Shown here one piece after another: positions 7,478-12,742 of a stretch of DNA of 12,742 bases. Source of the DNA: an uncultured Chthoniobacterales bacterium (GTDB lineage: Bacteria > Verrucomicrobiota > Verrucomicrobiae > Chthoniobacterales > UBA10450). Where the stretch lies: assembly GCA_955652855.1 (NCBI GenBank), contig CATPCN010000491.1, positions 1 through 12,742 of the forward strand, in the 5' to 3' direction. The notes beneath the pieces were generated by a model. That model saw only the letters and a list, made by a program, of their open reading frames with translations, was not told the DNA's origin and made no database searches. The translations under genes and the position numbers were made by a program. Numbering within the stretch: the stretch's first letter is position 1; each line of letters starts with the position of its first letter.

Positions 7478-8098
7478 TTATTTTGAATCGTAGGTGTCGA
7501 CGCCGTGACTTTTCAGTTCGGCGCGCAGTTCGGCGAGATGTTCGCGATTGCGTGTCTCGACGGTGCAACGAACATGCACTGCGGAAACGTCCGAACTTCC
7601 AAAAGCGCGATCGTGTACAACTTGTTTGATGCTCGCGCCGGTTGACGCGATCCGCGTGGCCAGATCGGCGAGACCGCCGGGACGATCGCTGATAATGGCA
7701 GTGAAACGACAAAGACGGCCGTCGGCCACGAGACCGCGCTCGATCACGCGGCTAAGAACATTCGGATCAATATTTCCCCCGCACAGCAGGAGCACACATT
7801 TTTTTCCGGCAAGCTCTTTCAGTTTTCCGGAAAGACACGCGGCGAGCGGCGTGGCGGCGGCGCCCTCGACCACGCCCTTTTCTAATTCAACAATTCGCAA
7901 GATCGAGATGGCAATTTGTTCTTCGGTGACGGTGAGTGTAAGATCGACATGCGGCCGCGCGGTTTCGAAAGCGTCCGCGCCGACTTGCGGAATGGCGAGG
8001 CCATCGGCGAGCGTTGGGTGGAGTGCGATTTTTGTCGGCTTGCCCGCTTCAAGCGCAGCGGAAAAACTGGCGACGTTTTCCGCTTCGACTGCGATCAC
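7478..8098 (-). CDS. ilvA: Threonine dehydratase, C-terminal piece with ACT domain (gene split by frameshift)
   Basis: This 206-codon piece starts at GTG 8098, whose first base is the last base of the codon before the upstream fragment's TGA. It opens with Ile-Ala-Val-Glu-Ala-Glu-Asn, the strand that directly follows the Gly-rich loop in threonine dehydratases. Leu-Leu-Cys-Gly-Gly-Asn at 104-109 matches the (Ser/Cys)-Gly-Gly-Asn PLP-site motif near the end of the catalytic domain. Residues about 128-200 form an ACT-type regulatory domain (Asp-Arg-Pro-Gly-Gly-Leu-Ala-Asp at 138-145), as in the roughly 400-residue TdcB/IlvA type with a single ACT domain. Alone it lacks the PLP lysine and cannot be active. 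It ends at TAA, 56 bp before gcvP. Confidence 0.85.
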   Translation of the reverse strand: MIAVEAENVASFSAALEAGKPTKIALHPTLADGLAIPQVGADAFETARPHVDLTLTVTEEQIAISILRIVELEKGVVEGAAATPLAACLSGKLKELAGKKCVLLLCGGNIDPNVLSRVIERGLVADGRLCRFTAIISDRPGGLADLATRIASTGASIKQVVHDRAFGSSDVSAVHVRCTVETRNREHLAELRAELKSHGVDTYDSK

Positions 8099-8688
8099 TT
8101 AGTTTTTGGTCGCAGAGTTTTTATGTCGAGCGAGACACCGGCGAGCAGACCCGCGCCGCCGACTGGCACAATCACCGCATCGACATCCGGAACTTGTTCG
8201 ACGATTTCGAGTCCCATCGTTCCCTGGCCGGCGATGATGGCCGGGTCATCGTAACCGTCGATGTAAGCGAGCCCTTTTTCCTTCGCGATCTCGTGTGCGC
8301 GACTTCTCGCTTCGGCAAAATCTTTTCCATGTAAAACGACGTTCGCTCCGAGCTTCTGGCAATTGTTGACCTTGATGAGCGGCGCGAACTTCGGCATGAC
8401 GACGGTCGCCGGAATGCCGAGCAATTTTCCTTGATAAGCGAGCGCCTGGGCGTGATTTCCGGCAGACGCGGCGATGACACCGCGTTTTTGCTGTTCGGCT
8501 GGTAATTGCGCGAGTGCATTGCGCGCGCCGCGTTCTTTGAAACTGCCGGTGCGCTGGAGGTTGTCGAGTTTGCAAAAAATCTCCATGCCGGTGATTTCAC
8601 TCAGCGGTATGGACGGCGAGCAGGGCGGATAAAAGACCGCGTCTTTGATGCGTTCGCGTGCTTGCTCGATCTCTTTGAACGTGATCAC
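8095..8688 (-). CDS. ilvA: Threonine dehydratase, N-terminal PLP-binding piece (gene split by frameshift)
   Basis: Threonine dehydratase converts threonine to 2-oxobutyrate and ammonia. This 197-codon piece starts at GTG 8688. It shows Gly-Ser-Phe-Lys51-Glu-Arg-Gly (Schiff-base lysine), Ser-Ala-Gly-Asn-His-Ala-Gln at 75-81, and the phosphate-binding Gly-rich loop Val-Gly-Gly-Ala-Gly-Leu at 176-181. It stops at TGA 8095-8097 in the middle of the fold-type II catalytic domain. Adding one G in the AAG-TGA junction gives Lys-Thr-Lys-Val-Ile-Ala-Val-Glu-Ala-Glu-Asn, the expected family sequence, and restores a protein of about 403 residues. The two halves overlap by 4 bases (GTGA). The gene lies upstream of gcvP in the same direction and may be co-transcribed with it. 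The biosynthetic or catabolic role (ilvA or tdcB) cannot be separated here. Confidence 0.85.
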   Translation of the reverse strand: MITFKEIEQARERIKDAVFYPPCSPSIPLSEITGMEIFCKLDNLQRTGSFKERGARNALAQLPAEQQKRGVIAASAGNHAQALAYQGKLLGIPATVVMPKFAPLIKVNNCQKLGANVVLHGKDFAEARSRAHEIAKEKGLAYIDGYDDPAIIAGQGTMGLEIVEQVPDVDAVIVPVGGAGLLAGVSLDIKTLRPKTK

Positions 8689-8767
8689 GCGGTTTCAATA
8701 TACCGCGTTGCGAAAAGCGGCAATGTTTTCGAGCGCGCGTTAATTGTCGATCTTTCCGACTGCGCGC

Positions 8768-9313
8768 CTAACGAGTGCCGTTTGTAGAATCGAGCGTTTC
8801 GCGAATTTTGCGGGCGAGCTGTTCGGGATCGAAAGGTTTCGGGAGGAAAAACATGTCCGGATCGCGTCGATCGTGCGGGTGCAAAGATTCCTCGACGAGT
8901 AAGTGCGCATAGGAACCGTCAACGCGTTGGAATCGATATTCGCCTGACCAATTTTCGCTGCGGCCAGCGAGCGCGTCGCGAATGCTCGTAGCGGCGCGAG
9001 CGCGATCTTCGGGATGAATTTGTTTCTGCCAAAAGCCGATCTGGTCCGTGGCGTTAGATCGACAATAACCGAGCAAGCTCTCAAGGCCTTGCGGCCAGGT
9101 GAGTTCGCCCGTTATTACATTCCAATCCCGAACAGCATCATTCGTAGCCCGGGCAAGAATCGCAGAATGTTCCTGGCTTTCAGCCAGACCGTCTTTCGAG
9201 GGATGAGAAGAATTTTCATGGTGTGGTTGGGTGTGAAGTTTTTCGGCGGATCGGTCGCCACGCGCTGCTTGCGTTGGCTGTGTGCCTTCCTTTTTTTCGG
9301 TAGCCAATCGCAT
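8768..9313 (-). CDS. PAS domain fused to receiver-domain tail; internally deleted hybrid sensor kinase
   Basis: The 181-codon gene starts at ATG 9313. Residues 1-50 are polar and low in complexity. Residues 51-138 are a PAS fold of the PAS_3 type, with Arg-Asp-Trp-Asn-Val-Ile-Thr-Gly, Leu-Leu-Gly-Tyr, Ile-His-Pro-Glu-Asp-Arg and Tyr-Arg-Phe-Gln-Arg-Val-Asp-Gly-Ser-Tyr. Residues about 140-176 instead match the end of a response-regulator receiver domain: Phe-Phe-Leu-Pro-Lys159-Pro-Phe-Asp-Pro-Glu-Gln-Leu, with the conserved receiver lysine. In hybrid histidine kinases of this order a HisKA and an ATPase domain plus most of the receiver, including the phospho-accepting Asp, stand between them; all are missing. 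The join lies near base 8895-8905 and stays in frame. Signalling is unlikely in this form. It is divergent from the SDR gene and 79 bp upstream of the threonine dehydratase. Confidence 0.65.
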   Translation of the reverse strand: MRLATEKKEGTQPTQAARGDRSAEKLHTQPHHENSSHPSKDGLAESQEHSAILARATNDAVRDWNVITGELTWPQGLESLLGYCRSNATDQIGFWQKQIHPEDRARAATSIRDALAGRSENWSGEYRFQRVDGSYAHLLVEESLHPHDRRDPDMFFLPKPFDPEQLARKIRETLDSTNGTR

Positions 9314-9370
9314 GCTTCACGTCGTTCGAACCCAGTGCGAGAGAGGGAGCTAGTTCCGTGCCTCTATGCA

Positions 9371-9402
9371 TGAAGCGTTCAGATTGAAAGCGCTTGCTTT
9401 CA
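9371..9402. promoter_or_regulatory. Two LacI-type operator-like palindromes upstream of the SDR gene
   Basis: TGAAAGC-GCTT-GCTTTCA at 9385-9402 is a perfect 7-bp inverted repeat, and its left part contains AAGCGCTT with the central CG typical of LacI/GalR operators. A shorter look-alike, TGAAGCGTTCA, lies at 9371-9381. They sit 35-66 bp before the SDR start, in the 123-bp gap between it and the divergent PAS gene. A -10-like AATAAT (9415-9420) and a -35-like TTGCTT (9394-9399) would place the operator over the promoter, although the spacer is only 15 bp. No LacI-family regulator gene is in the window. Confidence 0.35.
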
Positions 9403-9436
9403 GTGCGTATGGAAAATAATCGTGTGAGCATTATCT

Positions 9437-10264
9437 ATGGAGTCCGGCATTGCATTTGATCCCATAAAGCCTCTCAAAAATCAGAAAGCGCTTGTCACCG
9501 GTGCGAGTTCGGGGATTGGCGAAGCCTGTGCACTGGCTCTCGGAGCAGCCGGCGCGGCGGTCGCGGTCAATTATCTCTCAGACGCAGGTGAAGCGAATCG
9601 AGTAGTCGAAGCAATTCGCAAAACGGGCGCCGACGCAATCGCGGTGCAGGCAGACGTTAGCCGTGAAGATCAGGTGAAGGCGATGTTCGCCGAAACGCTA
9701 AAAGAATTCGATACGATCGACATTCTAGTTAACAACGCCGGACTGCAACAGGACGCGGCATTTCACCAGATGACGCTGAAACAATGGAACACGGTGATCG
9801 GCGTCAATCTGACCGGGCAGTTTCTTTGTGCGCGTGAAGCTGTGCAGGAATTCTTGCGGCGCGGCGTCGTGCCCGCAGTCTCGCGCGCCGCGGGGAAAAT
9901 TATCTGCATGAGCTCGGTGCACGAGGTGATCCCGTGGGGCGGACACGTGAATTACGCGGCGTCCAAAGGCGGCGTAATGCAGTTGATGAAAAGCATGGCG
10001 CAAGAGCTCGCGCCCAAAAAAATACGCGTGAACAGCATCGCGCCCGGTGCGATCAAGACGCCGATCAATCGGTCGGCGTGGGAAACTCCGGAAGCCGAAA
10101 AGGCGTTGCTTTCGCTTATTCCAGATGGCCGCGTCGGGACGCCGGAAGATATTGCGCGGGCAGCGGTCTGGCTCGCATCAGACGCATCTGATTATGTAAC
10201 TGGCACGACACTTTTTGTGGACGGCGGAATGACGCTCTATCCGGGTTTTGCCACCGGCGGATAA
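9437..10264 (+). CDS. Glucose 1-dehydrogenase-like short-chain dehydrogenase/reductase
   Basis: This is a classical SDR that oxidises an alcohol, probably a sugar such as glucose, with NAD(P). The 275 residues are complete. They show the cofactor motif Thr21-Gly-Ala-Ser-Ser-Gly-Ile-Gly28, Asn99-Asn-Ala-Gly102, the catalytic Ser in Met-Ser-Ser-Val-His-Glu (158-163), Tyr173-x-x-x-Lys177, and the Pro-Gly segment at 203-204. The Met-Ser-Ser-Val-His-Glu-Val-Ile-Pro-Trp stretch is close to that of Bacillus-type glucose 1-dehydrogenase, which supports the substrate guess. The C-terminal Phe-Val-Asp-Gly-Gly-Met is also typical. Start ATG 9437 has no clear Shine-Dalgarno sequence. Operator-like palindromes lie upstream. 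Cytosolic. The SDR class is certain; the substrate is inferred. Confidence 0.88.
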   Translation: MESGIAFDPIKPLKNQKALVTGASSGIGEACALALGAAGAAVAVNYLSDAGEANRVVEAIRKTGADAIAVQADVSREDQVKAMFAETLKEFDTIDILVNNAGLQQDAAFHQMTLKQWNTVIGVNLTGQFLCAREAVQEFLRRGVVPAVSRAAGKIICMSSVHEVIPWGGHVNYAASKGGVMQLMKSMAQELAPKKIRVNSIAPGAIKTPINRSAWETPEAEKALLSLIPDGRVGTPEDIARAAVWLASDASDYVTGTTLFVDGGMTLYPGFATGG

Positions 10265-10301
10265 ACGCGAACGCGGACTTGTCGATCCGACGTTTCGGCC
10301 G

Positions 10302-11192
10302 TTACGGGCTGGGCTCAGGAACTATTGGGATCTCGCCCGGCGGATCACCTGATTGCGGATTGTTTGTGCTGGCCAGTTCCGCAGGGTCGATCATTGCCAA
10401 CGTCGTATCACTGAAAGCGCCGATCTCCGCCACTTCGAATGCTTCGGCTCCACAGCGCGAAAAATCCGGAGCCCAGCGCAACGCCACGAAGCGCGCGCCT
10501 TGCGGATCAAAAGTCATTATCGCTTTGCCATTACCCGCGCGTTCACTTGCCGCCCCGATCGGCTTGAGGCTTGTGAGATCGACCGGTCCAGAAGAGGGGA
10601 TGTAATTTTTCAAAAGAAAAGCATCGAGATGTCCGCACCCCGTTTTATAGAGAGCCGTCACCCGATGTGAGCGCTCTTCTGCGGCGAGCTCCACCACAAC
10701 AGTGGGATGAGAATCGGTAGGAGCAAAGCGAAACGAGGTTGAAGGATTTTCGTCAATCATCCGATTCGCAAAACCTGAAGCGCCCGAACTAATGTAAAGG
10801 ATGCGCGAATGGGCGTAGAGATCGGCGAGACCGAAAGTGAGACCGTCGTTGCCGCTTCCAGCAGGAATCGGGTTCGAGATGTGCAAGACGTGGCTTTCTT
10901 GTCGCCCAACTTTTTCCGGCGTCTCCGTGCCGCGGAGTCCGAGAGCTGCGAGGTGGCCCGCATTTTCGACATGAAACGAGAGTCGAACGAATTTGGCTTC
11001 CACTCCGAGCATCGAGAGATTGAATAGACGCTTGTGCGCGAAACGAATGCTGCCGTCCACCGCGTTCCATTTCGGGCTGTCGGCTGGCAAACGGTAGTTC
11101 GAGACCGCAATGCGCAGCTCGCCTTGCGCGTTGCCGTTTTCATTGATGAAACTTAGGCGATCTAACAGCGTGCTTTTCGGCAGAGCGATCAC
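10302..11192 (-). CDS. Discoidin-like (F5/8 type C-like) protein, N-terminus missing
   Basis: The frame is taken from GTG 11192 for 296 codons, but coding-like sequence in the same frame reaches back to about base 11216 (Gly-Asp-Ser-Thr-Phe-Val-Ile-Ala-Leu-Pro), where it meets the sugar-transferase frame; the real start has been lost. Two beta-rich segments resemble galactose-binding-like/discoidin modules. The first (about 5-95) has Phe-Ile-Asn-Glu-Asn-Gly and Phe-Val-Arg-Leu-Ser-Phe-His-Val-Glu; the second (about 140-265) has Met-Ile-Asp-Glu-Asn-Pro-Ser-Thr-Ser-Phe-Arg-Phe and a later Ala-Leu-Arg-Trp strand. These domains bind carbohydrate or surface partners in secreted proteins. The tail is Pro-rich. 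No signal peptide remains. The stop faces the SDR stop with a 37-bp gap. The domain call rests on pattern only. Confidence 0.55.
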   Translation of the reverse strand: MIALPKSTLLDRLSFINENGNAQGELRIAVSNYRLPADSPKWNAVDGSIRFAHKRLFNLSMLGVEAKFVRLSFHVENAGHLAALGLRGTETPEKVGRQESHVLHISNPIPAGSGNDGLTFGLADLYAHSRILYISSGASGFANRMIDENPSTSFRFAPTDSHPTVVVELAAEERSHRVTALYKTGCGHLDAFLLKNYIPSSGPVDLTSLKPIGAASERAGNGKAIMTFDPQGARFVALRWAPDFSRCGAEAFEVAEIGAFSDTTLAMIDPAELASTNNPQSGDPPGEIPIVPEPSP

Positions 11193-12273
11193 GAAAGTCG
11201 AATCGCCCTCCTTCTGTCCGCACCTGATAATTCGCCATGAACTGCGCGAATTGTTTGTTGTGCTCGATCAAATGCGGCCGCGGTCCGACCACGCTCATAT
11301 CGCCGCGGAGCACATTCCAAAATTGCGGCACTTCGTCGATGCTCAGTCGACGAAACCATTTGCCCAGAGGATAAACGCGCTCGTCTCGATCGCTAGCCTG
11401 TCGCGTGACATCGGCGTGATCAGGTCGCATCGTCCGAAATTTGTAAATCGTGAATTGTCGATTTTGAATGCCGGCCCGCGTCTGCGCGTGGAAAAGCGGG
11501 CCAGGTGATTGCAGCCGCTGCGCCAACCAGACAATGAGCGCGAGTAGCGGGAAGACCAAAATCGTCATTGGAATGGCGATCGAAAGATCAATCGCGTGTT
11601 TAAAAAATCGGTTGAGCGGATTTTCGAGCGGCTCCTCGCGCAGCCCGATGAATCGAAAGCCGTCGTCTTCAAAATGCGTTACGGGATGGCGCAGTTTTTC
11701 TTCGAGATCGCTCACGATCAGCAGTCGCACGCCGAGCTGATCGCAGATCGTGACGAGGTGTCGATTGATCTCCGTAAAAAGCGGGAACTCGAGAATAATT
11801 AACTGAGTGACGCCGCGCTCGCGGATTACCTGCTCGATTTGATCCGAGCGACCGAGGACGGGAATTCCATCTTCGGTTTGGGCAATTGGCTCATCGCAAA
11901 TGAGTCCGATTGTGTGCAGCCCAATCTCAGCCTTTCTTCGCAGCCACGTGCGCAACTCGCGCGCCTTTTGCGCGGAACCGATGAGAAGTGTTTTTTCTTC
12001 GCGAACGCCGGCAAACATTCGGCGCGCCAGAACAGGCGGAAGATAATGGTGGGAAAAAAGCAGCGCGACATATAGCCACGGAACAAAATTGAAAAAGAAC
12101 AGTCGCGAGATGAATCCGTCTTTTGTCGCGATCAGGTAAAGGACAAGGGTGCCAATGCTGGCGAAGGTTTGCCGTAAACTGATTCGATGCTGACGCAGTA
12201 ATTCGTTTTGGAAGAAATAATTTTTCGAGCCCTCGCGGGAAAGCGACTCGAAAATCATTCCGAGCACGAGCAC
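11140..12273 (-). CDS. Exopolysaccharide polyprenyl glycosylphosphotransferase (sugar transferase), truncated at the C-terminus
   Basis: These enzymes move a sugar-1-phosphate from a nucleotide sugar to undecaprenyl phosphate and start exopolysaccharide repeat units at the inner membrane. The 377-codon piece (GTG 12273) has hydrophobic membrane segments near 37-50 and 60-75, a Rossmann-like middle domain from about 93, and a membrane segment at 228-250. It then has the catalytic hallmark Lys-Phe-Arg-Thr-Met-Arg-Pro (278-284) and Arg-Leu-Ser-Ile-Asp-Glu-Val-Pro-Gln-Phe-Trp-Asn followed by Gly-Asp-Met-Ser-Val-Val-Gly-Pro-Arg-Pro (309-333). After Tyr-Gln-Val-Arg352 (base about 11218) the family's final Gly-Ile-Thr-Gly-Leu region is missing, and the sequence is an out-of-frame reading of the next gene. 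The true N-terminus lies at 12429, behind a TAG. Probably inactive as read. Confidence 0.75.
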   Translation of the reverse strand: MLVLGMIFESLSREGSKNYFFQNELLRQHRISLRQTFASIGTLVLYLIATKDGFISRLFFFNFVPWLYVALLFSHHYLPPVLARRMFAGVREEKTLLIGSAQKARELRTWLRRKAEIGLHTIGLICDEPIAQTEDGIPVLGRSDQIEQVIRERGVTQLIILEFPLFTEINRHLVTICDQLGVRLLIVSDLEEKLRHPVTHFEDDGFRFIGLREEPLENPLNRFFKHAIDLSIAIPMTILVFPLLALIVWLAQRLQSPGPLFHAQTRAGIQNRQFTIYKFRTMRPDHADVTRQASDRDERVYPLGKWFRRLSIDEVPQFWNVLRGDMSVVGPRPHLIEHNKQFAQFMANYQVRTEGGRFDFRDRSAEKHAVRSPKFHQ

Positions 12274-12297
12274 ACCGCAATAAATGCTGTAGCGTCG

Positions 12298-12429
12298 CTA
12301 GGTCAGTTCCGCGCCCGGCGAATAAAACGTGACCATTACCCAGACACCAACCCAAAACAGAATGGCTACGATTAGGATCTGGGAGAGCAAGAAAAGGCGA
12401 TAGAGGCCTTTGGTGCGTTGCGTAACCAT
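12298..12429 (-). pseudogene. N-terminal 43 codons of the sugar transferase, ended by in-frame TAG
   Basis: ATG 12429 opens a frame that runs 43 codons to TAG 12300-12298 and then continues in the same frame into the sugar-transferase piece. It encodes a basic start (Gln-Arg-Thr-Lys) and one hydrophobic membrane helix (about residues 11-36), as expected for the first helix of a polyprenyl glycosylphosphotransferase. After the stop, Arg-Arg-Tyr-Ser-Ile-Tyr-Cys-Gly leads into the next helix without a gap. TGG (Trp) to TAG is the simplest explanation. Confidence 0.6.
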
Positions 12430-12583
12430 AGACTAGCGGCTCAAAGACGTGTGAGAGTACGCGATGGTGGCCCAGCTTCAACCCATGCTAGAATCGTCGT
12501 CGCCATTTGGACCTGCGCGTCCATAAAGAATATTCCATAATTCGGTAGCGATTCCCATACCAACAACCGTCCCCCGTTACCCG
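12430..12583. other. Divergent intergenic region of the polysaccharide locus
   Basis: This 154-bp gap lies between the minus-strand sugar transferase and the plus-strand membrane-protein start, so promoters for both directions are expected here. It contains a small AT-rich patch with the palindrome GAATATTC (near 12528-12535). I could not assign a well-spaced -35/-10 pair or a Shine-Dalgarno sequence. Confidence 0.3.
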
Positions 12584-12742
12584 ATGCAAGCTTCTCGACA
12601 ACATTCCGGCACCCGTTCCGCTGCTGGCGTTTCGCCCGCGCACTCGTGGACAAATCTTGCCGTGCCGGCTCTTCCCGTGCTCGCTTGTTTACTCGGTGGC
12701 GCCACCGTCAAATCGACCGAAGGAATTGTGGTCGCGTTGCTC
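12584..12742 (+). CDS. Start of a probable polytopic membrane protein (O-antigen ligase/polymerase-like), cut by window end
   Basis: ATG 12584 opens 53 codons that remain open to the window edge. After a polar N-terminus of about 22 residues comes Ala-Val-Pro-Ala-Leu-Pro-Val-Leu-Ala-Cys-Leu-Leu-Gly-Gly, then Thr-Glu-Gly-Ile-Val-Val-Ala-Leu-Leu, which look like two membrane helices with a short loop. It is divergent from the sugar transferase with a 154-bp gap, which fits a polysaccharide locus. The O-antigen ligase suggestion is a guess from pattern and context; no catalytic region is in view. Confidence 0.4.
   Translation, partial: MQASRQHSGTRSAAGVSPAHSWTNLAVPALPVLACLLGGATVKSTEGIVVALL

Noticed and set aside
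8080..8110. Programmed -1 frameshifting in threonine dehydratase.
   Set aside because: The codons before TGA (CCA-AAA-ACT-AAG) do not form a canonical slippery heptamer; a lost G explains the join better.
9014..9373. A 119-codon plus-strand frame overlapping the PAS gene.
   Set aside because: It is antisense to clear PAS-domain coding sequence and shows no family motif.
1..12742. CRISPR arrays, tRNA or rRNA genes, insertion sequences.
   Set aside because: No regularly spaced direct repeats with spacers, no tRNA- or rRNA-like segments and no transposase motifs were seen in either strand.

Overview
The window is one bacterial contig stretch of dense, mostly minus-strand genes with short gaps. 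Protein style suggests a soil-type Verrucomicrobiota bacterium, perhaps Chthoniobacterales: a PAS/receiver hybrid kinase relic, a polyprenyl glycosylphosphotransferase next to a discoidin-like protein, and a glucose-dehydrogenase-type SDR. This placement is inference from gene content; there is no rRNA or marker gene to confirm it.

Layout. (1) Bases 1-531, plus strand: the C-terminal end of an NAD(P)/FAD-dependent oxidoreductase. (2) Bases 584-1258, plus strand: an R-S-ExE type ADP-ribosyltransferase whose reading frame changes three times. (3) Bases 1297-2436, plus strand: an intact 379-residue protein with a PUA/EVE-like N-terminal half and a PD-(D/E)XK-nuclease-like C-terminal half. (4) Bases 2441-4411, minus strand, convergent with it by 4 bp: a TPR protein with an HELTH zinc-peptidase motif, cut by one in-frame TAG. 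(5) Bases 4569-8688, minus strand: gcvP (glycine decarboxylase P-protein, intact, carrying a 7-bp tandem repeat) downstream of a threonine dehydratase split in two by one missing base. (6) Bases 8768-9313, minus strand: a PAS domain joined directly to the last part of a receiver domain, apparently a hybrid histidine kinase that lost its middle. (7) Bases 9437-10264, plus strand: an intact glucose 1-dehydrogenase-like SDR with LacI-operator-like palindromes upstream. (8) Bases 10302-12429, minus strand: a discoidin-like protein without its N-terminus, fused head-on to a sugar transferase that lacks its C-terminus and has an in-frame TAG near its start. (9) Bases 12584-12742, plus strand: the start of a probable membrane protein, perhaps O-antigen ligase/polymerase-like.

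How the parts fit. Regions 2-4 could form a small accessory cassette (ADP-ribosyltransferase, modified-DNA-binding nuclease, TPR metallopeptidase) of the kind seen in defence or conflict islands; this is a hypothesis. Region 5 is amino-acid catabolism (threonine deamination, glycine cleavage), and regions 8-9 are exopolysaccharide synthesis.

The most striking general signal is the number of broken genes beside intact ones: four single-base frame losses, two TAG codons where TGG is plausible, and two large-deletion junctions. Either this genome is eroding these genes or the assembly has base and join errors; raw reads would decide.
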